Assembly (NCBI GenBank): GCA_023252315.1
Contig: JAJPEB010000075.1
Span: 1 to 6,498 of the forward strand
Direction of reading: 5' to 3'
Origin: Candidatus Woesearchaeota archaeon
GTDB lineage: Archaea > Nanobdellota > Nanobdellia > Woesearchaeales > UBA525
DNA length: 6,498 bases
Under the pieces are notes generated by a model. That model was not told where the DNA came from and ran no database searches. It saw only the letters and a list, made by a program, of their open reading frames with translations. The translations under genes and the position numbers were made by a program. Positions 1 to 4,516 of this stretch are shown piece after piece. Positions within the stretch are counted from its first letter, which is position 1, and the number at the start of each line of letters is the position of its first letter.

Positions 1-423
1 CTTGACCGCGATCGCGCCGCGCATCGCGTCGAGCGTGGCGAGGTTCTGCCGGGTCGCTCCGACGTAGAGCCCGTAGTTCACGAGCGACTTGCGCGCGAGC
101 CTGCCCTTGCGCGCGAGGCCCGCCTGCGAGACGACGGGCGGGTCCGTGTTCGGCATGTCGAGCACGGTCGTGACGCCGCCTGCGGCCGCGGCCATGCTGC
201 CCGTGCGGAAGTCCTCCTTGTGCGCGTGCCCGGGATCGCGGAAATGCACGTGCGCGTCGATCATGCCGGGCAGGATCGCGAGGCCGCGCACGTCGATCTC
301 CTCGTCCGCGCGCAGCCCCTTGCCGATGCGCGCGATGCGCCCGCGCTCGACCAGGATGTCCGCCTCGCGCAGCCTGCCGTCGATGAACGCCTTGCCGTTG
401 CGCAGCGCGAGGCTCGCGCTCAT
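1..423 (-). CDS. pyrC: Dihydroorotase (class I), N-terminal 141 residues, truncated by the window edge
   Basis: Cytosolic zinc amidohydrolase that interconverts N-carbamoyl-L-aspartate and dihydroorotate, the third step of UMP synthesis. The reading frame stays open to base 1, so only the N-terminal third is present (family length is about 400-430). Visible are the small N-terminal beta domain (residues 1-50) and the motif DAHVHFRDPG at 57-66, where H58 and H60 are the metal ligands and R62 contacts substrate. The class I block GGVTTVLDMPNT follows at 82-93. The final residue K141 may be the carboxylated metal-bridging lysine, but its context is cut off. The start is the ATG at 423-421, whose last two bases lie in the pyrE stop codon (ATGA). 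A GAGGG stretch sits about 4 bases upstream, so translation is probably coupled to pyrE. Recognition of the family is firm. Confidence 0.95.
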   Translation of the reverse strand, partial: MSASLALRNGKAFIDGRLREADILVERGRIARIGKGLRADEEIDVRGLAILPGMIDAHVHFRDPGHAHKEDFRTGSMAAAAGGVTTVLDMPNTDPPVVSQAGLARKGRLARKSLVNYGLYVGATRQNLATLDAMRGAIAVK

Positions 424-1055
424 GCGTCCCTCGCGCCCGGCCACGCCTCGGGGTCGCGCTGCCAGGCCTCGATCGCGCTCTGCTGCGCGGGGTCGATGAG
501 GGCTTGCCCGCGCGCGGCCGAGAGCAGCTCGCGCAGGTCCGTGAGCGCGTGGAGCGCGCAGCCCGCATGCGCGAAGCCGTCTCGCGACGCGCGCAGCCCG
601 TACGAGAAGATCGCGAGGCAGTCCGTGGCGACGCCGCCTTCCTCGCGCACGGCGGCGATCGCGCTCAGCGCGCTGCCGCCCGTCGAGATGAGGTCGTCCA
701 CGATGACGACGCGCCTGCCCCGCACGTCGGCCCCCTCGATGCGCCGCTCCTTGCCGTAGCCCTTCGGCTTCGATCGCACGTACGCCATCGGGAGGCCTTT
801 CTCGCGCGCGAGCCACGCCGCCCAGGGGATGCCCGCGGTCGCGGTGCCCGCGACGATGTCGCATTCGAGCGTCGCGAGGATCGCGAGGAACGCCTCGATG
901 ACGCGCTCGCGCTGCGCGGGCATGCCGAGCAACGACCTGTTGTCGCAGTAGATGGGGCTCCTGATCCCGGACGCGTACGTGAAGGGCTCGTCAGGGCGCA
1001 AGGAGACGGCTCCCGCATGCAAGAGCAGCTGTGCGACGTCGCGCGAGGCGTCCAT
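420..1055 (-). CDS. pyrE: Orotate phosphoribosyltransferase
   Basis: Transfers the phosphoribosyl group from PRPP to orotate, giving OMP, the penultimate step of UMP synthesis in the cytosol; the enzyme normally works as a dimer. At 211 residues it is of ordinary length. Family marks are FTYASGIRSPIYCDNR at 25-40, the dimer-loop segment YVRSKPKGYGKERRIEG at 92-108 (the mobile lysine/arginine loop that reaches the partner active site), and the PRPP-binding signature VVIVDDLISTGGSA at 116-129. The ATG at 1055 is supported by a TATA box centred about 27 bp upstream, which puts transcription start at or next to the start codon (leaderless). Its stop overlaps the pyrC start by four bases, making a two-gene operon. 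Nothing looks damaged. Confidence 0.97.
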   Translation of the reverse strand: MDASRDVAQLLLHAGAVSLRPDEPFTYASGIRSPIYCDNRSLLGMPAQRERVIEAFLAILATLECDIVAGTATAGIPWAAWLAREKGLPMAYVRSKPKGYGKERRIEGADVRGRRVVIVDDLISTGGSALSAIAAVREEGGVATDCLAIFSYGLRASRDGFAHAGCALHALTDLRELLSAARGQALIDPAQQSAIEAWQRDPEAWPGARDA

Positions 1056-1077
1056 GCCTGCTGCGCGCGAGCGGGCG

Positions 1078-1085
1078 CTATAAAA
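1078..1085 (-). promoter_or_regulatory. TATA box of the pyrE-pyrC operon
   Basis: On the minus strand the sequence TTTTATAG stands alone in GC-rich DNA. Its centre is about 26.5 bp from the pyrE ATG, the archaeal TATA-to-start distance, so the mRNA should be leaderless. It lies in the 42-bp gap after the upstream methyltransferase stop, which suggests that pyrE is transcribed independently of that gene. Confidence 0.75.
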
Positions 1086-1097
1086 GCTTTGAGGTCG

Positions 1098-1703
1098 CTA
1101 CGGATCCTTGGCCCGCGCGATGATCCTCGACTCGCGCATCAGGTACGGCTCGCCGTCCTTGTTCGCCACGCGGGAGAGGGTCCAGGCATCCTCGGCGAAG
1201 AGGATGTCCCAGTCCGCGTAGGCCTCGCGCAGCAGGCCGTCCTCGCAGATGAAGGCGTCGCCGAAGCACGCGCCGCGAATCGGCACGACGTGCGCGTGCA
1301 CCGCGCGCGGATGGCGCGCCTTGAGCTTCGCGAGGTATGCGGGGCGCTCCTCGGGCGCGAGCATCTGCAGCGCCATGCGCGAGAAGACGATGTCGCAATC
1401 CCCTGCAGGGAGATCGCGCATATCGCGCTCGAGTATCTCGATGGCGAGCCCCTCCTGCTCAGCGCGCCGCGCGAGCCCCTGCAGCGCGGTCGTCGCGACG
1501 TCGAGCGCGAGCACCCGCAGCCCCTTGCGCGCGAAGAAGAGCGCGTCGGGCCCCTGCCCGCAGCCGAGGTCGAGCACGGTGCCCTGCCTGCGGTGCGCGA
1601 GCGTGAGCAGCGCGAGCGGGGAGGGGTCGCTGCCCCAGTACGCGGGGCTCTGGGCGTAGAGCCTCTCGTAGCGCTCGCGCATCGGTTGCGGCGTGCCTGG
1701 CAT
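1098..1703 (-). CDS. TehB-like class I SAM-dependent methyltransferase
   Basis: A 201-residue Rossmann-fold methyltransferase. The head MRERYERLYAQSPAYWGSDP (8-27) and the tail EDGLLREAYADWDILF (154-169) with a final basic ARAK resemble the TehB/tellurite-resistance methyltransferase family. Motif I is VLDLGCGQG at 43-51, the acidic end of strand 2 is D69 in LALDVA, a motif III-like acidic stretch RDMRDLP lies at 93-99, and CDIVFSRMALQML at 103-115 forms strand 4. The substrate cannot be told from sequence; TehB proteins methylate tellurite or selenite, but distant relatives are often uncharacterised. The ATG at 1703 is chosen; the in-frame ATG at 1682 would still include the conserved head. 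There is no clear Shine-Dalgarno site. It diverges from the broken methyltransferase gene at 1806 across a shared A/T-rich operator region. Confidence 0.88.
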   Translation of the reverse strand: MPGTPQPMRERYERLYAQSPAYWGSDPSPLALLTLAHRRQGTVLDLGCGQGPDALFFARKGLRVLALDVATTALQGLARRAEQEGLAIEILERDMRDLPAGDCDIVFSRMALQMLAPEERPAYLAKLKARHPRAVHAHVVPIRGACFGDAFICEDGLLREAYADWDILFAEDAWTLSRVANKDGEPYLMRESRIIARAKDP

Positions 1704-1751
1704 GCGCGCGGGGGTCGCGGGGCGCTCTTAGGCTTTTGCATCAACGGGGGA

Positions 1752-1759
1752 GTATAATT
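1752..1759 (-). promoter_or_regulatory. Candidate TATA box for the TehB-like gene
   Basis: Read on the minus strand this is AATTATACT, next to the palindrome. From here transcription would begin near 1730 and leave a leader of about 25-30 bases before the ATG at 1703. A second, weaker possibility is CCTAAGAG near 1726-1733, which has leaderless spacing but a poor match. I prefer the first but cannot decide. Confidence 0.35.
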
Positions 1760-1777
1760 ATCACTATTTAGTGATAA
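1758..1777. promoter_or_regulatory. Perfect 9-2-9 palindrome, probable operator in a divergent promoter
   Basis: TTATCACTA, then TT, then TAGTGATAA: the arms are exact reverse complements with no mismatch. It lies between a minus-strand TATA candidate (1752-1759) and a plus-strand TATA box (1780-1787), touching both. A dimeric winged-helix or ribbon-helix repressor bound here would block TBP on both sides. No regulator gene is adjacent in the window, so the protein that reads it is unknown. A/T-rich DNA produces chance palindromes more easily, but 18 paired bases placed precisely between two promoters is hard to dismiss. Confidence 0.65.
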
Positions 1778-1779
1778 AA

Positions 1780-1787
1780 TTTAAATA
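1780..1787 (+). promoter_or_regulatory. TATA box upstream of the methyltransferase pseudogene
   Basis: TTTAAATA is a close match to the archaeal box A. Its centre is about 22 bp from the ATG at 1806 and 31 bp from the in-frame ATG at 1815. Compared with the 26-27 bp spacing seen for other genes here, transcription would begin near 1810, so translation from 1815 is somewhat more likely. The promoter looks intact although the gene behind it is broken. Confidence 0.65.
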
Positions 1788-1805
1788 CCTCGTCAGCGGT
1801 CCTCG

Positions 1806-2245
1806 ATGTCCGCCATGGATATCCCCCAGGCATTCGTCAACGGCTACTACTCGCTCACCGCAGGGAGGACGTACGACCGGCTCATGTCCCGCTCCGCGGG
1901 CTCGCGCAAGGAGTTCTGGGAGAACGTCCCTCTCGCGCCCGCTCAGACGCGCGTGCGCTCCCCTTCGAGGACGGCGCGTTCGACAAAGGGGTCGTGACCT
2001 TCGCGCTCTCGGCCATCCCGTCGAACGCGGCCGCGTACGCGCAGCTCGAGCGCGTGGTGCGCCCGGGCGGCATGATCGCGGTGCTCGACATGGTCTTGAG
2101 CCCCGCGAGCGCATGGTGCGGGTACGCGAAGCTGGAGCTCACAGACTTCCTCGAGACGCGCGAGCGATCGGTCGTCCTGCAGAGGAACGTCGTCGGGAGC
2201 AGGTGGGGCAACGCAGAGGTCATGTACCTCATGGGCGTGCGCTAG
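1806..2245 (+). pseudogene. UbiE-type SAM methyltransferase, core deleted and frameshifted
   Basis: Two halves of one methyltransferase lie in different frames. Frame 1 (from ATG 1806 or 1815) gives an N-terminal helical region ending KEFWENVPLAPAQTRV, the lead-in to motif I, then loses sense and stops at 1997. Frame 3 picks up with DARALPFEDGAFDKGVVTFA (from about 1946), the post-motif II/III segment, then VVRPGGMIAVLDM (motif post III), and runs to the stop at 2243-2245. Everything between is missing: the GxGxG SAM-binding motif I, the acidic residue of strand 2 and the following helix, roughly 45-55 codons judging from family spacing. The short open frame from GTG 1994 cannot make an enzyme alone. 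The product cannot bind SAM in the usual way. The promoter in front remains good, so loss may be recent. An assembly collapse is an alternative explanation. Confidence 0.8.
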
Positions 2246-2251
2246 GCGGGC

Positions 2252-2269
2252 TTGCGCGCCTGCGCGCAA
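2252..2269. repeat. Perfect 8-2-8 GC palindrome between convergent units
   Basis: TTGCGCGC-CT-GCGCGCAA. It lies seven bases beyond the pseudogene stop and 14 bases beyond the 3' end of the converging tRNA-Pro. As RNA it would fold into a stable hairpin from either strand (about 7 bp with a 4-base loop). There is no T-tract after it on either side, so it is not a standard archaeal terminator. It may act as a transcription roadblock or 3'-end barrier. Confidence 0.5.
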
Positions 2270-2283
2270 CTATGCATCTGAGA

Positions 2284-2356
2284 CGGGCCTACGAGGATTC
2301 GAACCCCGGTTACGTGGCCCCGAACCACGTGTGATACCAAGCTACACTATAGGCCC
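2284..2356 (-). tRNA. tRNA-Pro (anticodon CGG)
   Basis: A 73-base cloverleaf on the minus strand. The acceptor stem GGGCCTA pairs fully with TAGGCCC. The D arm has a three-pair GTG/CAC stem and the GG of the D loop. The anticodon stem CGTGG/CCACG encloses loop TTCGGGG (2318-2324), giving anticodon CGG at 2320-2322, which reads CCG. A four-base variable loop follows. The T arm CGGGG/CCTCG holds loop TTCGAAT with one G-T pair. The discriminator is G and CCA is not encoded. There is no intron. The anticodon reads the G-ending proline codon, which is heavily used in such a GC-rich genome. Confidence 0.93.
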
Positions 2357-2382
2357 AATGGCTGCCGAGGGAATCGCGGCGG

Positions 2383-2390
2383 TTTTTAAA
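2383..2390 (-). promoter_or_regulatory. TATA box of tRNA-Pro, overlapping the dedA stop codon
   Basis: On the minus strand it reads TTTAAAAA. Its centre is about 30 bp from the tRNA 5' end, predicting a leader of about four bases. The box includes the TAA stop of the DedA gene at 2386-2388. Confidence 0.7.
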
Positions 2391-3123
2391 GCCTGCCGTT
2401 GCGGCCCTTGCGCCTCGCCGCGCGCCGCTTGGCGACGCCCCTGAGCGTGCGCTGCACGCGCTCGATGCCCTCTTGCACCGCCTCCCCCGCATCGCTCTCG
2501 CGCAGCCGCTTGAGGACGTGCGCGCGCCGCTCGATCGCGCGTCCGACGTACCACACGAGCGAGAAGAACACGATGACGACGAGCGCGATCTCGAGCGGCA
2601 CGGTGTACTCGGCGATGCGCTCCCACTGCTCCGCGAGCAGGAACCCCGTGCCGGTGAGGATGAGGTTCCATACGAACGCGCCCATCGCGGTGTACATGAG
2701 GAACATGCGCGTGCGCATCCTCGCGATGCCCGCCGGGATGCTGATGAAGTGGCGCACGACGGGGAGCAGCCTCCCGAAGAAGACGACGCGCTCGCCGTAG
2801 CGCGAGAACCACCGCTGCGCGAGCGCGAGATGGCGCTTGTGGACGAAGAGGTAGCGGCCGTACTCGCGCAGGAAAGGGCGGCCGCCGTAGCGCCCGAAGG
2901 TGTAGCTCGCGTAGCTGCCGACGAGCGAGCCGACCGTCGCCGCGACGACGACGAGCCAGAAGTCGAGCAGGCCGGTCGACGCGAGGTAGCCCGCGAACGG
3001 CAGGATCGCCTCGCTGGGCAGGGGGAGGATGATGCTCTCGAGCATCATGAGGAACGCGATGCCGGGGTAGCCGAGCACGAGGATCGTCTGCGCGACCCAT
3101 GTGAGGACGATGTCCGTCGCCAT
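2386..3123 (-). CDS. DedA-family (VTT/SNARE-associated) membrane protein
   Basis: A polytopic membrane protein of 245 residues, typical for the family. Members have been shown in bacteria to translocate undecaprenyl phosphate; an archaeal member would plausibly handle a dolichol-type phosphate or another lipid, which is inference. Visible: ES(I)ILPLPSEAILPFAGYLA at 29-48 with the conserved re-entrant E and PSE, GSLVGSYASYTFGRYGGRP at 66-83, the hallmark FFGRLLPVVRHFISIPAG at 115-132 followed by ARM, and hydrophobic segments at about 12-30, 52-75, 142-165 and 176-195. The C-terminus (about 196-245) is strongly basic and probably cytoplasmic. The start ATG lies one base after the stop of a 43-codon membrane peptide gene, with GGAGG 13 bases upstream. 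The stop codon is shared with the TATA box of tRNA-Pro. Confidence 0.93.
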   Translation of the reverse strand: MATDIVLTWVAQTILVLGYPGIAFLMMLESIILPLPSEAILPFAGYLASTGLLDFWLVVVAATVGSLVGSYASYTFGRYGGRPFLREYGRYLFVHKRHLALAQRWFSRYGERVVFFGRLLPVVRHFISIPAGIARMRTRMFLMYTAMGAFVWNLILTGTGFLLAEQWERIAEYTVPLEIALVVIVFFSLVWYVGRAIERRAHVLKRLRESDAGEAVQEGIERVQRTLRGVAKRRAARRKGRNGRL

Positions 3124-3124
3124 G

Positions 3125-3256
3125 CTACCCGATGAGCCTCCGGAAGAGCCAGAGGTAGACGAGCACGAGCAGCGCGAACGCGATGAGGAGCGCGATGCCC
3201 GTCTGTATGAGGATGCCTGCCAGATGGCGGTCCTGGGCGGTGCGCCGCGCGGTCAT
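3125..3256 (-). CDS. Small single-span membrane protein, 43 residues, unknown function
   Basis: An unrecognised small gene just upstream of the DedA gene on the same strand. Its translation is a short basic head (MTARRTAQDRHLAG, 1-14), one hydrophobic segment at about 15-38 (ILIQTGIALLIAFALLVLVY, then LWLF), and a basic tail RRLIG, the pattern of a real single-pass protein. GGAG lies seven bases before the ATG, a proper Shine-Dalgarno spacing. The TAG stop is one base from the DedA start (TAGCATG), so the two are almost certainly co-translated. It may be a partner or stabiliser of the DedA protein; that is inference. GC-rich frames can be open by chance, but the amino-acid pattern, ribosome site and tight junction agree. 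Confidence 0.65.
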   Translation of the reverse strand: MTARRTAQDRHLAGILIQTGIALLIAFALLVLVYLWLFRRLIG

Positions 3257-3338
3257 CCGCCCGCTCCGGGGCACTCCCTCTCGCGCGCTGGCGCCGCGCC
3301 GCGCGTTCCCGCTTCCATGCGCACGCGTTGTGCAGGTG

Positions 3339-3350
3339 GTTTTTTATACT
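3339..3350 (-). promoter_or_regulatory. Candidate minus-strand TATA box for the small membrane protein/dedA operon
   Basis: The same A/T block that serves pth2 reads GTATAAAAAACC-like on the minus strand, a good box A. Transcription would begin near 3320, leaving a leader of about 60 bases before the 43-codon gene, which has a Shine-Dalgarno site. No other A/T-rich element is seen in the gap. Confidence 0.4.
3341..3348 (+). promoter_or_regulatory. TATA box of pth2
   Basis: TTTTTATA, centred 26-27 bp before the ATG at 3371, which implies a leaderless mRNA and fixes that start over upstream in-frame codons. Confidence 0.8.
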
Positions 3351-3370
3351 CTCGGTTCCGCGTCGGCGGC

Positions 3371-3715
3371 ATGGAGTACAAGCAGCTCATCCTCGTGCGC
3401 GACGACCTCAAGCTGCCCAAGGGCAAGCTCGCGGCGCAAGTCGCCCACGCGGCGCTCGAGGCGGCGTGGAAGGCGCCCCAGGACGCGGTGCGGGCGTGGC
3501 GCGCGCAGGGCATGGGGAAGATCGTGCTCAAGGTCGCGGACGAGAAGGAGATGCTGCGCCAGCTCCAGATCGCGAAGGACGCGGGGTTCCCGAGCGCGCT
3601 CATCACGGACGCGGGCCACACCGTCGTCGAGCCCGGCACGAGGACGTGCGTGGGCATCGGCCCTGCGCGCGCGGAGCAGCTCGATCGGGACTTCGGCGCG
3701 CTCAAGCTGCTCTGA
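3371..3715 (+). CDS. pth2: Peptidyl-tRNA hydrolase, archaeal/eukaryotic type (Pth2)
   Basis: Releases peptides from prematurely dissociated peptidyl-tRNA by cleaving the ester bond, so that the tRNA can be reused; cytosolic. At 114 residues it is of normal family length. The family pattern is present throughout: LVRDDLKLPKGKLAAQVAHA at 8-27 with the conserved lysines and H26, the W34 region, GKIVLKV at 49-55, ITDAGHTVVEPGTRTCVGIG at 78-97 and the closing FGALKLL at 108-114. The start is set by a TATA box 26-27 bp upstream. An open frame extends 5' of it but crosses the promoter and has no family content. It lies on the plus strand next to a PH-domain gene and tRNA-Arg, each with its own promoter. 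Confidence 0.97.
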   Translation: MEYKQLILVRDDLKLPKGKLAAQVAHAALEAAWKAPQDAVRAWRAQGMGKIVLKVADEKEMLRQLQIAKDAGFPSALITDAGHTVVEPGTRTCVGIGPARAEQLDRDFGALKLL

Positions 3716-3723
3716 GGAGAATG

Positions 3724-3730
3724 TTTATAA
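3724..3730 (+). promoter_or_regulatory. TATA box of the PH-domain gene
   Basis: TTTATAA, nine bases after the pth2 stop and centred 27 bp before the ATG at 3754. It overlaps an in-frame ATG at 3721, which therefore cannot be on the transcript. Confidence 0.78.
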
Positions 3731-3753
3731 CGTGCCCTCCCCGGCCCGAGCCC

Positions 3754-4263
3754 ATGGCCCTGCAGCAGCTCCATCCGGGGGCGAAATGGCTCTTCCGCTC
3801 GGGCGTGTTCGCGACGGGCCTCGTCGTCGTGCTCTTCCTCTCCCTCTGGATCGGCTCGGCCCTCGGATTCATGGTCAAGGACCTGAGCTGGGAGCTGTTC
3901 GGCAGCGTGGTGCTGCTCCTCGTGCTGCTGCTCGCGTGCGTGGCCGAGATCTACGCGCAGCTCGCGTACCCGCGCTGGCGCTACGAGCTCACGCCCACAT
4001 ACCTGCGCGTCGAGCGCGGCGTCATCTGGAAGCGCTCGAGCACCGTCCCTTACGAGCGGGTGCAAAACGTCGACATCACCCGCGGGGTCTTCGCGCGCCT
4101 GCTCGGCTTCTCGACCGTGCTCGTGCAGACCGCGGGGTACTCGGGAGGCGGGCGCGGGCGCATGGTCGCGGAAGGCGTGCTGCCGGCGGTCTCGCCGCAG
4201 GAGGCCGAGCGCATACGCACGTTCCTCGTCAAGAGGATCTCGAAGCGCGCGCAGGGGCTCTGA
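3754..4263 (+). CDS. Membrane protein with bacterial PH domain (YdbS/DUF304-like)
   Basis: A 169-residue membrane protein of the YdbS-like bPH_2 type. Two hydrophobic helices (about 17-40 and 47-70) form a hairpin with a short loop. A cytosolic PH-like domain follows, starting at WRYELTPTYLRVERGVIWKRSSTVPYERVQNVDITRG (75-111) and continuing through RLLGFSTVLVQTAG (115-128) to about 145. The pattern of ERGV, PYERVQNVD, RG and GFSTV is the family signature. The end carries a helix (147-166) with basic residues. The biochemical role is unknown; in bacteria such proteins are membrane-associated and some are linked to stress or envelope functions. The start at 3754 follows from the TATA box 27 bp upstream; the upstream ATG at 3721 lies inside the promoter. 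Confidence 0.88.
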   Translation: MALQQLHPGAKWLFRSGVFATGLVVVLFLSLWIGSALGFMVKDLSWELFGSVVLLLVLLLACVAEIYAQLAYPRWRYELTPTYLRVERGVIWKRSSTVPYERVQNVDITRGVFARLLGFSTVLVQTAGYSGGGRGRMVAEGVLPAVSPQEAERIRTFLVKRISKRAQGL

Positions 4264-4279
4264 GAGGCTCCTCGGTAGC

Positions 4280-4286
4280 TTTAAGA
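4280..4286 (+). promoter_or_regulatory. TATA box of tRNA-Arg
   Basis: TTTAAGA, centred 30 bp before the tRNA 5' end, the same spacing as at tRNA-Pro. It lies 16 bases after the PH-domain gene stop. Confidence 0.65.
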
Positions 4287-4312
4287 ACTCCGCCCTCGCT
4301 TCCGGCGCTGCT

Positions 4313-4386
4313 GGGCCCGTGGTGTAGCCTGGATATCACACGGGGCTTCGGACCCCGGAACCCCGGTTCGAATCCGGGCGGGCTCG
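4313..4386 (+). tRNA. tRNA-Arg (anticodon TCG)
   Basis: A 74-base cloverleaf. The acceptor stem GGGCCCG pairs with CGGGCTC (one G-T pair). The D arm has a GTG/CAC stem. The anticodon stem CGGGG/CCCCG encloses loop CTTCGGA (4346-4352), giving anticodon TCG at 4348-4350, which reads CGA. A four-base variable loop GAAC follows. The T arm CCCGG/CCGGG holds loop TTCGAAT. The discriminator is G and CCA is not encoded. There is no intron. A T-rich stretch (TCTTTTCTCT) starts two bases after the 3' end and may end transcription. Confidence 0.93.
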
Positions 4387-4387
4387 T

Positions 4388-4400
4388 CTTTTCTCTGTCC
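4388..4400 (+). terminator. Short T-rich stretch after tRNA-Arg
   Basis: TCTTTTCTCTGTC directly after the mature 3' end, T-rich in a GC-rich setting and on the transcribed side, as expected of a short archaeal terminator. It has only one run of four Ts. Confidence 0.4.
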
Positions 4401-4435
4401 TTGCCGTGCTCCCCTTGCGCTCGCGCTCCTTGAAG

Positions 4436-4461
4436 GGATGCCTGCTTTCCCTCGGGCATCC
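4436..4461. repeat. Inverted repeat in the gap between convergent units
   Basis: GGATGCCT pairs with GGGCATCC (seven canonical pairs and one G-T) around a 10-base loop. It lies between tRNA-Arg and the 3' end of the PKD gene. It could be a transcript-end hairpin for either direction; function unknown. Confidence 0.4.
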
Positions 4462-4484
4462 TCGCTACGTGGCTGAGAAGACCT

Positions 4485-4511
4485 GAGAAGGAGAGAAAAA
4501 GAGAAAGAAAA
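4485..4511 (-). terminator. T-rich terminator after the PKD gene
   Basis: Twenty-seven uninterrupted purines on the plus strand, which makes a C/T-only, T-rich tract on the minus strand starting five bases after the TAG of the PKD gene, with runs of four and five Ts. Archaeal RNA polymerase stops at such tracts without needing a hairpin. The base composition stands out sharply from the surroundings. Confidence 0.65.
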
Positions 4512-4516
4512 CAATC

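Noticed and set aside
504..1757. A 417-codon plus-strand open frame opposite pyrE and the TehB-like gene
   Set aside because: Its translation is arginine/alanine/glutamate-rich without any motif, and it is the mirror of two firmly recognised genes. Long antisense frames are expected at this GC content.
1994..2245. Independent small gene from GTG 1994
   Set aside because: The sequence upstream in the same frame (DARALPFEDGAFDKG) continues the methyltransferase family pattern, so this is the C-terminal half of a broken gene, not a separate start.
3183..4433. A 416-codon plus-strand frame across pth2, the PH gene and tRNA-Arg
   Set aside because: It runs through three supported features and their promoters in the wrong frame, with no protein-like composition.
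4436..4461. Intrinsic bacterial-type terminator
   Set aside because: The hairpin is not followed by a T-tract on either strand; the T-rich tract at 4485-4511 is a better candidate for ending the PKD transcript.
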